A program made the translations under genes and the position numbers. A DNA stretch of 12,519 nucleotides, from assembly GCA_007118525.1 (NCBI GenBank), contig SKRK01000363.1, positions 1 to 12,519 on the forward strand. Reading direction: 5' to 3'. A model generated the notes under the pieces. It saw only the letters and a list, made by a program, of their open reading frames with translations. It searched no databases and was not told where the DNA came from. How positions within the stretch are numbered: the stretch's first letter is position 1; the number at the start of each line of letters is the position of its first letter. The stretch is from Balneolaceae bacterium (GTDB lineage Bacteria; Bacteroidota; Rhodothermia; Balneolales; Balneolaceae). Of this stretch, positions 1 through 7,344 are shown piece by piece.

Positions 1-14
1 ATTTAATATCAAAA

Positions 15-908
15 TCATTCTTCCGGATAGATCGATTTTTTGGCCGCAAGCAAGGTATTCTTCATCAGCATGGCAACAGTCATGGGGCCAACCCCTCCCG
101 GTACCGGTGTAATCCAGCTGGCTTTCTTCTTCAGGCTATCAAAATCGCAGTCACCTACCAGTTTATACCCCTTTTCACTGGTCTCATCTGCAATTCGGTT
201 AATACCCACGTCTATAATTACAACTCCCTCCTTCACCATTTCAGCTTTGATAAGGTTAGGCTGACCGGCTGCCACAACCAAAATATCGGCGGTAATGGTA
301 TGGATGGTGATATCCCTTGTAAACTTGTGGCAAATGGTAGTAGTTGCCTTGCCGGAGCTGTTTTCACGCGACAGCATTACTGCCATTGGGGTTCCAACAA
401 TATTGCTCGCTCCCACCACCACAGCATGTTTCCCTTTGGTGGGAATACTGTAGTACTTAAACAGCTCAAAAATACCGGCCGGTGTGCACGACTTGAACGT
501 GGGCTGATCAACAGACAATCGTCCAACATTCATCGGATGAAACCCATCCACATCCTTCCGGTGATCAATGCTCTCAATTACATCATGTGATGAGAGATGT
601 GACGGCAACGGCAGCTGTACAAGAATGCCGTCGATGGAGTCGTCATTATTAAATGACCTGATCACCGATTTCAGCTCCCTGGCCGATACTGTATCGGGAA
701 GGTGGGCGGTATCGGTATCTATACCCACTTCAGAACAAGATCGCGTTTTAGCCCTGATATAAGCCGTGGATGCCGGATCGTTGCCAACCTGCAGCACTTT
801 CAGGAATGGACGGCGGTTTCCGGCCAGTACCCAGTTTTCCACATCCTCCCGGATCTGCTTTTTAATTTCTGTCGATACTTTTTTTCCATCAATCAGTTGT
901 GCGGACAT
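15..908 (-). CDS. folD: Bifunctional methylenetetrahydrofolate dehydrogenase / methenyltetrahydrofolate cyclohydrolase FolD
   Basis: Cytosolic enzyme that oxidises 5,10-methylene-THF to methenyl-THF with NAD(P)+ and hydrolyses it to 10-formyl-THF, feeding purine and formyl-Met synthesis. With the ATG at 908 the protein has 297 residues, the normal family length. Visible family motifs: VGNDPAS (41-47), the catalytic Tyr50/Lys54 pair in YIRAK, VQLPLP (97-102), DVDGFHPMN (119-127), the nucleotide-binding GASNIVGTPM (166-175), DVGINR (233-238) and the C-terminal ITPVPGGVGPMT (266-277). The frame stays open to a TTG at 914, two codons upstream, but MSAQLIDGKK is the usual FolD N-terminus, so I prefer 908. 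It is probably its own transcription unit, because a terminator lies between it and the upstream operon. No degraded motif is seen; the call is very secure. Confidence 0.97.
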   Translation of the reverse strand: MSAQLIDGKKVSTEIKKQIREDVENWVLAGNRRPFLKVLQVGNDPASTAYIRAKTRSCSEVGIDTDTAHLPDTVSARELKSVIRSFNNDDSIDGILVQLPLPSHLSSHDVIESIDHRKDVDGFHPMNVGRLSVDQPTFKSCTPAGIFELFKYYSIPTKGKHAVVVGASNIVGTPMAVMLSRENSSGKATTTICHKFTRDITIHTITADILVVAAGQPNLIKAEMVKEGVVIIDVGINRIADETSEKGYKLVGDCDFDSLKKKASWITPVPGGVGPMTVAMLMKNTLLAAKKSIYPEE

Positions 909-1172
909 TGGCAAGGTTCAGGATTCAGGATTCGAGGCCCTCAGTGCCAACCATCTATAGATCAGGTTGAATCTGACAGCCCTATTAAATTAGTTCGTTT
1001 TTATCTGAGTTTCGCTTGTGCGTTCAAAAAATGAGCCCAAGGGATCCCTGCGGGTCAACTCTAATACTTTGAAAAAACAGGCTCCCCTCCATGAAAAGGA
1101 GGGGAACTTTCAGGGCCTCAATCGAGATGTTATAAAAAGACCTCAGGTTTATAAATGAAATTTCGGGATAAC
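909..1172. other. Intergenic spacer with short repeats and palindromes
   Basis: No credible gene is seen in these 264 bp between folD and the response regulator. They contain a short direct repeat near folD (two copies of TTCAGGA and a degenerate third, about 917-937), the 10-bp palindromes ATCTATAGAT (953-962) and AGGGATCCCT (1040-1049, flanked by CCC and GGG), and the terminator hairpin described separately. The folD promoter should lie here on the minus strand, but I cannot find a convincing one. Confidence 0.6.
1072..1105 (-). terminator. Rho-independent terminator of the ptsN-dacB-response regulator operon
   Basis: Read on the minus strand, an 8-bp perfect stem TCCCCTCC/GGAGGGGA (arms 1098-1105 and 1083-1090) closes a 7-nt loop and is followed, after GCCTG, by six T residues (1077-1072). 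It lies about 70 nt after the stop of the response regulator. The T-tract is on the minus-strand side only, so it acts for the leftward operon. The 5-nt gap between stem and T-run is slightly long for a textbook terminator. Confidence 0.75.
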
Positions 1173-2543
1173 TCATCTTTCAATATCATACTTCTTCATT
1201 TTATTATAAATATGACTTCGCTGGATATCTATAGCCTCGGCGGTAGCAGAAACATTCCAGTCGTACTTTTCCAGTTTTTTGATCAGAAAGAGCCGTTCGG
1301 CCTCCTCCTTATACTGCTGAAAGGTGTCTGTATCATTAATCAGATCATTCAGTACCTGTTTTTGCTGCTTTCTGTTTATTACCAGCTGTTCAACATCTTT
1401 TGCTGTTATTACATCTTCAGGTGCCAGAAGCGCCAGCCGCTCCACCACATTTTGCAGTTCACGGATATTTCCCGACCAGGTCTGTTTTTTCAATGCTTCA
1501 AGTGCGTCATCTGAAAATGACTTGCCTGCAAAAACAATATCCTCATCTCCCAGGCCGGCCAGATACAATTTTGCAAGGGTTGGGATGTCACCCTTTCGTT
1601 CCCTTAATGGCGGCAGGTGGATTGGAATTACGCTCAAGCGATGAAAAAGATCTTCCCGGAAATTACCGTTTTCGATCTCCTGCTGAAGCTCTTTGTTGGT
1701 AGCTGAAATAACGCGAACGTCCACTTTTACCGTCTCCGTACCACCCACCCTCATGATCTGGTTCTCCTGCAGTGCCCTTAGAACTTTTGCCTGCGCATCC
1801 GGGCTCATATCTCCGATCTCATCCAGAAACAGGGTTCCTTCATGCGCCATTTCAAACTTGCCTATTCTTTGATGAGTGGCTCCGGTAAAGGCTCCCTTTT
1901 CGTGTCCAAAAAGCTCACTTTCAAGGAGTTCGGAAGGAATGGCGGCGCAGTTAACATCTACAAATTTTTTCGAGGCACGATTGCTCAGTGTGTGAATAGA
2001 GCGGGCCACAAGCTCTTTTCCGGTTCCATTCTCTCCGGTAATGAGCACCCGGCTGTTGCTTGGCGCAATCTTCTCAATGGTTTTTTTAATTCTCTCAATT
2101 TCAGGGCTATCACCAATAATCTCTTTAACACCGTGCAGTTCCGTCCTGATCTGACGGTTCTCCCGTTTCAGCTTGCTGCTGTCCAGAGCGTTCCGAACCG
2201 TAATCAACAAACGGTTCAAGTCGGGGGGTTTCTCAAGAAAATCAAAAGCACCCTTCTTGGCGGCATCAACGGCTATCTTGATCGTGCCATGCCCTGATAT
2301 CATGATAACAGGAACTTCAGGTTTACTGCTCTTAATCTTTTCAAGTACTTCAATTCCGTCCATCCCCTTCATTTTAATATCGCATATAACCAGATCGATC
2401 GGTTTATTTGCAACAGCAGAAAGAGCCTCCTCGCCATTCTCGGCCTCTTCCACTCCATAGTTTTCAAACTCAAGAATATCACGCAAAATATTGCGGATAC
2501 TCTTTTCATCATCTGTAATGAGTATGAGGGGTTTATCTGCCAT
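1173..2543 (-). CDS. Sigma-54-dependent response regulator, NtrC family
   Basis: Two-component activator that, once phosphorylated, hydrolyses ATP to open promoters bound by sigma-54 RNA polymerase. The 456 residues hold three domains. The receiver (about 5-120) has acidic Asp11/Asp12, phospho-acceptor Asp55 in VICDIKM, Ser83 and Lys105. The AAA+ domain (about 144-370) has Walker A GENGTGKE (170-177), the sigma-54 contact loop GAFTGA (217-222), Walker B GTLFLDEIGD (236-245) and the arginine-rich REDLFHRL (296-303). The C-terminus holds a Fis-type helix-turn-helix (about 425-455, AEAIDIQRSHIYNKMKKY). All key residues are intact, so it should be a true sigma-54 activator. The start is an ATG two bases after the dacB stop, so it is the last gene of the ptsN-dacB operon. 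No histidine kinase lies next to it, so its signal and exact orthologue cannot be named. Confidence 0.95.
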   Translation of the reverse strand: MADKPLILITDDEKSIRNILRDILEFENYGVEEAENGEEALSAVANKPIDLVICDIKMKGMDGIEVLEKIKSSKPEVPVIMISGHGTIKIAVDAAKKGAFDFLEKPPDLNRLLITVRNALDSSKLKRENRQIRTELHGVKEIIGDSPEIERIKKTIEKIAPSNSRVLITGENGTGKELVARSIHTLSNRASKKFVDVNCAAIPSELLESELFGHEKGAFTGATHQRIGKFEMAHEGTLFLDEIGDMSPDAQAKVLRALQENQIMRVGGTETVKVDVRVISATNKELQQEIENGNFREDLFHRLSVIPIHLPPLRERKGDIPTLAKLYLAGLGDEDIVFAGKSFSDDALEALKKQTWSGNIRELQNVVERLALLAPEDVITAKDVEQLVINRKQQKQVLNDLINDTDTFQQYKEEAERLFLIKKLEKYDWNVSATAEAIDIQRSHIYNKMKKYDIER

Positions 2544-2545
2544 GC

Positions 2546-4006
2546 TTAGTAACTGTTGTAGAGATAGTCAAGAACTCTTTCATGCACCCAATCCACGTGT
2601 GCTGTTCGAACCGTGTAGTTATTGGTAACAATAGTAACAGCTATTCTGTTACCCGATTTTGTTCGAAGATAACCAGTTAAGGAGCGAACTCCAGACACAA
2701 AACCTGTTTTTCCATAGAAGTTTCCATTTACGCTGCTGTTTCTGAACCGATGGCCCAGGGTTCCGTTCATTCCGCCAATAGAGAGTGACTCAAAAAGCAC
2801 GTCAAACCACGGTTTATCTTGAATCGTAATCAGGTAGCGGTTCATGTCGGATGCTTTTACAAGTGTAGCCGGAGCCATACCGGATGCGTCGCGCATGGAT
2901 ACCGAGAGCGTATCAAAGCCTGTGGTGTGCATAAAATCTTTAATCACCTTGAGCCCAAGATCCGTAGATCCCTGAACTCCGAATCTCTCAGCCGCCATCG
3001 TTTTAGAGAGCATTTCCGTATAAAAATTATCACTCTCGCGGTTCAGCCACTGCACCATTCGGCCTACCGATTCAGATGTGTGTATATCTAAAACGCTGAG
3101 GCCTTCATCACTCCAGGAGTAGTAGTCGTTATCCACAAGAAGCTGTCCGCTAACTCTTATTCCGGCATCATTCAGAAATCTGGCAAATGTATCGATAAAG
3201 TATAGAGAAGGCGCCATGATAGAGAGCGGTTCCGTTTCATAATAGCCGCGGGGCAGGGTACTTCGTAAAATAATGGTATTGGTGCCTAAAATTCTCCGGT
3301 ACGATTCGTTGAAACGGGTGCCCGACGGTGTTACTACCTGCTCATTTATAAATTCTACATAGGGAGTATTGAATGGAAACCACTGAATGGATGGTGTGGA
3401 ACCGATCTCACCATCAGCCCTCACCTCAAGGTTTACAACATTCGAATTAAACGAGAGCGCATTGATTTCAGGAGCATAGTAGTATGAGAGGTCATCCCAC
3501 TCCCACCCTTTTGGATAGGGAACATCATCAAACATGCCGTCGAACGCAACCAGGTTACCATCGATATGTGTAATACCTAATGAATCGAACACCTGGTACC
3601 ATTTTTCAAACAGGAAGAGAGGATCGTCATTGTAGAATTCACCGTTTATTGAAGGGTCGCCGGCTCCTTTAATGATCAGGTCGCCCCGCCAGCGATCTCC
3701 ATCCTGGTAGCCCCTGCCGTAAAGAACGGTTTGGAAGGTGTAATCCGGCCCAAGATTTTCAAGAAATGCCCCGGAGCTGACAAGCTTAAGGTTTGATGCC
3801 GGCCGGATGAGTTTATCCCCATTCAGATCTTCAAGCACGTTTCCGCTGCTGTCGCGTACCTGCACCACCCAAAAAGCATTATTGGCCTGACTGCGGTCTA
3901 TGATATACTCTATCTGTGATGAAACCTGCGCATATACAGCCCCCCGGGCTGATAAAACAGACAGTAGCACGCAAAATATGAGGAGAACTGCATTTTTAAA
4001 TTTCAT
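2546..4006 (-). CDS. dacB: D-alanyl-D-alanine carboxypeptidase/endopeptidase, PBP4 type (peptidase S13)
   Basis: Exported penicillin-binding protein of the S13 family, which trims the terminal D-Ala of peptidoglycan stem peptides and/or cuts DD-crosslinks. From the ATG at 4006 it has 486 residues and opens with a basic-hydrophobic signal peptide (MKFKNAVLLIFCVLLSVLSA) probably cut after the AxA-like stretch near residue 26. All three serine-acyltransferase motifs are present: SNLK (Ser71/Lys74), SDN (325-327, in RESDNFYTEML) and KTG (433-435, in FYGKTGFVSG). The long insert between the first two motifs, with KGAGDPS and NALSFNSN, is typical of PBP4/DacB. A TTG at 4021 overlaps the ptsN stop, but would add five residues before the signal peptide, so I prefer the ATG. 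It is the middle gene of a three-gene operon. Carboxypeptidase versus endopeptidase activity cannot be decided from sequence. Confidence 0.93.
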   Translation of the reverse strand: MKFKNAVLLIFCVLLSVLSARGAVYAQVSSQIEYIIDRSQANNAFWVVQVRDSSGNVLEDLNGDKLIRPASNLKLVSSGAFLENLGPDYTFQTVLYGRGYQDGDRWRGDLIIKGAGDPSINGEFYNDDPLFLFEKWYQVFDSLGITHIDGNLVAFDGMFDDVPYPKGWEWDDLSYYYAPEINALSFNSNVVNLEVRADGEIGSTPSIQWFPFNTPYVEFINEQVVTPSGTRFNESYRRILGTNTIILRSTLPRGYYETEPLSIMAPSLYFIDTFARFLNDAGIRVSGQLLVDNDYYSWSDEGLSVLDIHTSESVGRMVQWLNRESDNFYTEMLSKTMAAERFGVQGSTDLGLKVIKDFMHTTGFDTLSVSMRDASGMAPATLVKASDMNRYLITIQDKPWFDVLFESLSIGGMNGTLGHRFRNSSVNGNFYGKTGFVSGVRSLTGYLRTKSGNRIAVTIVTNNYTVRTAHVDWVHERVLDYLYNSY

Positions 4007-4017
4007 GCAGAAAGGTA

Positions 4018-4488
4018 TCAATTTCCGAAGTAGCGTTCTTCTTCTTTGTGAAAGGTATCATAGATTTCCTGTGGAGTTTCACATTTCTCCAGCTCTTCCC
4101 TGAATGTGGTACTGTTCATCAAACGGGAAATACGGCTTAAAAGCTTGATATGTGCGCTATTTTTCGCCTCCGGACCTACAAGTAAAAAAACCAGCTGAAC
4201 CGGTTTTCCATCAATGGAGTCATAATCAATAGGATCCTCCAGAATAGCGAAACTTGCGTAGTTGCACTCAATCGACTTTACTTTTCCATGAGGAATAGCA
4301 AGATTTTTCCCTACCCCGGTCGACATAATCTCTTCTCTTTCTAAAACCGATTTGCGAATCTCCTCGAGTTGACCTTCATCCAGCTGCTCTGAAAGCGTGT
4401 TAACCATTTTGTTTATCAAATCTTCCTTAGAGCTCACTTTCAGATTGGCAAGAATGGTTGATTTGTTCAAAAGTGAATAGATATTCAT
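4018..4488 (-). CDS. ptsN: PTS EIIA(Ntr)/fructose-type phosphocarrier domain protein (PtsN-like)
   Basis: Stand-alone EIIA domain of 156 residues, the usual size of PtsN. These proteins take phosphate from NPr/HPr on a histidine and regulate partner proteins rather than import sugar. The active-site histidine is His67 in GVGKNLAIPHGK, and the second conserved histidine is His113 in NSAHIKLLSRISRLM. No membrane segment and no EIIB or EIIC domain are seen, and no EIIBC gene is adjacent, which favours a regulatory role. It is the first gene of the operon; its stop lies 11 bp before the dacB ATG. It is read divergently from ccmB across a 143-bp region with two dyads. Co-location with a sigma-54 activator recalls the classical ptsN-rpoN link, although rpoN, HPr and EI are not visible here. 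The symbol is by family; true PtsN orthology is not proven. Confidence 0.88.
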   Translation of the reverse strand: MNIYSLLNKSTILANLKVSSKEDLINKMVNTLSEQLDEGQLEEIRKSVLEREEIMSTGVGKNLAIPHGKVKSIECNYASFAILEDPIDYDSIDGKPVQLVFLLVGPEAKNSAHIKLLSRISRLMNSTTFREELEKCETPQEIYDTFHKEEERYFGN

Positions 4489-4519
4489 AAATATGTTTTC
4501 AGACTCATCATTTTACATC

Positions 4520-4545
4520 ATGCCAATATAGGGAGCAATTGGCAT
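4520..4545. promoter_or_regulatory. Perfect 8+8 bp inverted repeat, candidate operator overlapping the ptsN promoter
   Basis: ATGCCAAT (4520-4527) and ATTGGCAT (4538-4545) are perfect inverted copies separated by 10 bp. The half-site centres lie 18 bp apart, which would suit a dimeric DNA-binding protein. On the minus strand the repeat covers the -7 box candidate of the ptsN-like operon, so a bound protein would block or reposition polymerase. The regulator is unknown. Confidence 0.5.
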
Positions 4546-4554
4546 ATTCTTCAA
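4523..4554 (-). promoter_or_regulatory. Candidate Bacteroidota-type promoter for the ptsN-dacB-response regulator operon
   Basis: On the minus strand TTG (4554-4552) and TATATTGG (4530-4523, one mismatch to TAnnTTTG) are separated by 21 bp, close to the spacing known for the primary sigma factor of Bacteroidota. A start site about 7 bp after the -7 box would give a leader of roughly 28 nt before the ATG at 4488. This is a pattern match only. Confidence 0.4.
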
Positions 4555-4559
4555 AAGAA

Positions 4560-4575
4560 AAAGTGAATTCACTTT
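4560..4575. promoter_or_regulatory. 16-bp perfect palindrome, candidate operator between ptsN and ccmB
   Basis: AAAGTGAATTCACTTT is identical to its own reverse complement over all 16 bases. It sits 35 bp (centre to centre) from the other dyad and about 57 bp before the ccmB ATG. It lies just upstream of a weak -7-like TACCTTTA (4598-4605) for ccmB, roughly where a -33 element would be. Having no loop it is unlikely to act as an RNA hairpin; a protein-binding site is more plausible. The regulator is unknown. Confidence 0.45.
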
Positions 4576-4631
4576 AATCCCCTCACTAATTTTTTAGTAC
4601 CTTTATACGCTCTGTCGAAACGATCATACCC

Positions 4632-5294
4632 ATGCTGAAATCATCAGTTACCATACTTAAAAAAGAGATTACCCAGGAACTGCGCACGAAGTACGCAATC
4701 AACACGCTGCTTGCTTTTACCGGAGCGGCACTTCTTTTGGTACTGTTTACCTTACGCGCCGATCAGCTCGACCCCACTCCAAAGAGCGGCCTGGTCTGGA
4801 TCATTATCCTCTTTGCGGCAATGACGGGAATGATGCGATCTTTTGTACAAGAAACAGAGAAGAAAACCTGGGACCTGCTGCAGCTCAATGCGAAAGCCAC
4901 GGATGTGTATGTTGGAAAGCTCTTTTACAATTTTCTTTTTCTGCTGCTTCTCCACATTTTCACCTTCTTTTTTTACATGATCATGATGAACCTGCCGGTT
5001 GTAAGCCCGTCTTACCTGATCTATTCAATCTTTTTTGGAGCAGCGGGGCTCTCGTCAGTTACCACCATGACTTCGGCAATGATTGCAAAAGCGGATCGAA
5101 AAGGCGCCGTTTTTTCAGTACTTTGTATACCACTGCTTGTGCCCCTTCTGTTGATTTTAACGCAAACGACCAAAATTGCACTGGTTGACGGAACAGACGG
5201 TTCAGAGCTTAATGATCTGGCTGCTCTTATCGGATACTGCGGGGCAACCATCGCTGCAGGCGTGCTTTTATTTGATTTTATTTGGGAAGAATAG
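4632..5294 (+). CDS. ccmB: Heme exporter/cytochrome c maturation ABC permease CcmB
   Basis: Inner-membrane permease of the CcmAB(C) ABC complex that drives system I cytochrome c maturation by releasing heme-loaded CcmE. The 220 residues fit the family (about 220). About six hydrophobic segments can be seen near 23-41, 53-70, 98-120, 126-148, 158-178 and 196-216. After TM2 comes the family-like cytoplasmic stretch RSFVQETEKKTWDLLQL (69-85), and TM5 has the CcmB-like IPLLVPLLLILTQ (166-178). The ATG at 4632 leaves a short leader after the divergent control region. The TAG stop abuts the holB ATG with no spacing, so ccmB leads the rightward operon. No ccmA, ccmC or ccmE is seen within the window. 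The family call rests on overall pattern and hydrophobicity more than on invariant residues. Confidence 0.85.
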   Translation: MLKSSVTILKKEITQELRTKYAINTLLAFTGAALLLVLFTLRADQLDPTPKSGLVWIIILFAAMTGMMRSFVQETEKKTWDLLQLNAKATDVYVGKLFYNFLFLLLLHIFTFFFYMIMMNLPVVSPSYLIYSIFFGAAGLSSVTTMTSAMIAKADRKGAVFSVLCIPLLVPLLLILTQTTKIALVDGTDGSELNDLAALIGYCGATIAAGVLLFDFIWEE

Positions 5295-6494
5295 ATGAGC
5301 TATATAACAAAAGATATCACTTTTGGTGACCGCAGGCTGGTGGGCCAAAAAAGTGCCCGCCTTCAGGCAGAGCGGATGCTGCAGTCAGAAAGACTCAGTC
5401 ATGCCTATCTCCTTACAGGGCCTGATGGTGTTGGGAAAACGGCTTTTGCCCTTGCAATAGCGGAGATTGTAAACGGCGTGGATCACCTTACCGACCTGAA
5501 GGGAGCTGCTGTATCAAAAAAGTCGAGCTGGTATACCCACCCCGATATTCATGTTTTTCTGCCGCTGCCGTCCAATCTGGGCACAACAGAACTCCAGGTT
5601 CGGCTTGAAATGCTCTCAAAAGACCCGTACGAAATTGTAGACTTTAGCCTTCGCCCTGCCCTTACCGATCCCGATTCATCCAAAAATCGAAGGGCCTTTT
5701 ACTCCATTGAATACTACCATAAAGATATCCGTCCCAAAACCGTTTATAAGCCAAATGAAGGCCGGCGCGTTGTGGTGATTCTTACGGGAATTGATACCAT
5801 GCGTAAAGAGTCGGCCAACGCCTTTTTAAAGCTTCTTGAGGAGCCCTCTGATAACATTCTGTTTATTCTGACCGCGTCCAAAACCGATCAGCTGCTCCCC
5901 ACCATTATCTCCAGGTGCCAGCATATCAGGCTCAGCCCGCTTACCGACGAGGAGATTAAGGATGGATTGGTGAAGCATGATGGAAAATCTGAAGAGGATG
6001 CATCTTTTCTGGCCCGTCTTTCGGATGGCAACTACTCACTCACCCGCTTTTATGACGTAGAGACGCTGCAGCAAACCCGAAAAGAGACGATTGAGTTTTT
6101 GCGATACTCTTATACCCAGGATGTTCCTGTATTGCTGAAGATCATTAAAGAGTGGAACAGCAGCCTGAATACGGAAAACCAGATTGCCCTCTGCAATACG
6201 CTTGAACAGCTCCTGCGAGATATCATGGTCTACAGGGCCTCACGCAATGAAGCATTGATCATTAATATCGACCAGATAGAGGTTATTAAAAAGTTTTGCG
6301 ACTCGATGGAAAACGCCCGCCTGGAGGATATGATAGATCATCTTCAGCAATTGAAAAGGTTACTTTATCAAAACGTACAGTTTAAATATATTTTCACAGC
6401 ACTTGCTTTAAGGTTCGCACATTTAATGAGAGGTCTTGAGCCGGTAATCTCAAAAGAAGAGAACTGGCGACATCTTCCCGCTCTATTTGAATAA
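5295..6494 (+). CDS. holB: DNA polymerase III subunit delta' (clamp-loader subunit)
   Basis: Clamp-loader AAA+ protein that, with delta and tau/gamma, loads the beta sliding clamp. Of 399 residues, the AAA+ part occupies roughly 15-215: VGQ (16-18), AYLLTGPDGVGKT (37-49, Walker A), HPDIHVFLPLP (82-92, typical of Bacteroidota delta'), the degraded Walker B region VVVILTGIDTM (159-169), NAFLKLLEEPSDNILFILT (175-193) and the clamp-loader SRC motif (206-208). The C-terminal half is helical, like the collar domain. The cysteine cluster that binds zinc in many delta' and gamma/tau proteins is absent: between Walker A and HPD there is no cysteine. The Walker A motif looks intact, although E. coli delta' does not bind ATP. 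It directly follows ccmB and lies 6 bp before dapF, so it is co-transcribed with genes of unrelated pathways. Confidence 0.93.
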   Translation: MSYITKDITFGDRRLVGQKSARLQAERMLQSERLSHAYLLTGPDGVGKTAFALAIAEIVNGVDHLTDLKGAAVSKKSSWYTHPDIHVFLPLPSNLGTTELQVRLEMLSKDPYEIVDFSLRPALTDPDSSKNRRAFYSIEYYHKDIRPKTVYKPNEGRRVVVILTGIDTMRKESANAFLKLLEEPSDNILFILTASKTDQLLPTIISRCQHIRLSPLTDEEIKDGLVKHDGKSEEDASFLARLSDGNYSLTRFYDVETLQQTRKETIEFLRYSYTQDVPVLLKIIKEWNSSLNTENQIALCNTLEQLLRDIMVYRASRNEALIINIDQIEVIKKFCDSMENARLEDMIDHLQQLKRLLYQNVQFKYIFTALALRFAHLMRGLEPVISKEENWRHLPALFE

Positions 6495-6500
6495 AATCTA

Positions 6501-7328
6501 ATGACACAAACAACACTCTCTTTCACTAAAATGCAGGGAGCAGGAAATGATTTTATCCTGTTTGATAACCGTTCTCTAAAAATGCCGGACGAGCGTATGA
6601 GTGAAATTGCACCTCTCCTTTGCAACAGAAAGTTCGGGATTGGCAGCGACGGGCTCATTGCTCTCAGTTTTGATGAAACCAAAAAGGCCGACCTGGTTAT
6701 GCTCTATAAAAATCCTGATGGAAGTGATGCCGGTATGTGTGGCAATGGGGCCCGGTGTTTTGCCGCTTTTGCCACAACCCTTGGGTCTCCTAAAAAATTT
6801 ACGTTTCGTGTTCACGATAAGATTTATCGTGCTTCGGTTAAAAAAAAGAGCGTGGTGATCAATTTTCCACTGGAAACAGCCGTTATAGAAAAGAAGGCTG
6901 CCGGTATGGCGCTTTTGGACGTATACACCAACACCGAGCATATTGTATGTGCCTTGCAGCCTGAACAGCTTGAAGATGAACCCAAGCTGATATCTGAGGG
7001 AAGATATCTCAGAAACCACGATAATTTCAAACCGAAGGGCACCAATGTAAACTTTATTGCAGGCATAGATGCCAATAATCTCTGCCTGCAAACATATGAG
7101 AGGGGCGTTGAAAATCTCACTTTAGCCTGCGGCACGGGCGCAATTTCATCGGCGCTGGCGTGGCATCACCTGCAGCAATCCGGTGATGGTAAATTTAAGT
7201 ATAGGGTTAAAGTGAGAGGCGGCACGCTGTTGGTACACTTTTCGTTTAACAATGAAAACAAGAGATACAGTAAAATCAAATTGGAAGGCCCCGCTAATTT
7301 TGTATTTGAAGGGCAATATTACCTCTGA
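6501..7328 (+). CDS. dapF: Diaminopimelate epimerase
   Basis: Cofactor-independent epimerase converting LL- to meso-diaminopimelate, for lysine and peptidoglycan synthesis. Its 275 residues are normal for the family. Two pseudo-symmetric halves are seen. The first has FTKMQGAGNDFILFDN (8-23), FGIGSDGLI (45-53) and the catalytic Cys80 in DAGMCGNGARC. The second has GTNVNFI (180-186), YERGVENLTLACGTGA (199-214) with catalytic Cys210, and the substrate-binding Glu200. His147 in TNTEHIV fits the conserved substrate-contact histidine, although the usual small/Pro residues before it are replaced by Thr-Glu. It starts 6 bp after the holB stop and is followed within 17 bp by the plug lipoprotein. All catalytic residues are intact, so an active enzyme is expected. 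Confidence 0.96.
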   Translation: MTQTTLSFTKMQGAGNDFILFDNRSLKMPDERMSEIAPLLCNRKFGIGSDGLIALSFDETKKADLVMLYKNPDGSDAGMCGNGARCFAAFATTLGSPKKFTFRVHDKIYRASVKKKSVVINFPLETAVIEKKAAGMALLDVYTNTEHIVCALQPEQLEDEPKLISEGRYLRNHDNFKPKGTNVNFIAGIDANNLCLQTYERGVENLTLACGTGAISSALAWHHLQQSGDGKFKYRVKVRGGTLLVHFSFNNENKRYSKIKLEGPANFVFEGQYYL

Positions 7329-7344
7329 AAATCATATACCTGTT

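Noticed and set aside
917..937. TTCAGGA short direct repeats as an attachment site or start of a CRISPR-like array
   Set aside because: Only two exact 7-bp copies and a degenerate third, with no spacers, and no integrase or cas gene anywhere in the window.
935..949. Possible sigma-54 promoter (TGGCAC on the minus strand) upstream of folD
   Set aside because: TGGCAC is present, but the -12 GC lies two bases too close and TTGC is absent, so it does not fit the -24/-12 spacing.
6576..7091. Long minus-strand open frame opposite dapF, and similar frames opposite holB, the plug gene and 8739-9962
   Set aside because: They lie wholly antisense to well-supported genes, and their translations show no domain, signal or sensible composition.
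7252..7344. ATG at 7252 as start of the plug gene
   Set aside because: It overlaps dapF by 77 bp and would put a 31-residue extension before an otherwise standard lipoprotein signal peptide.
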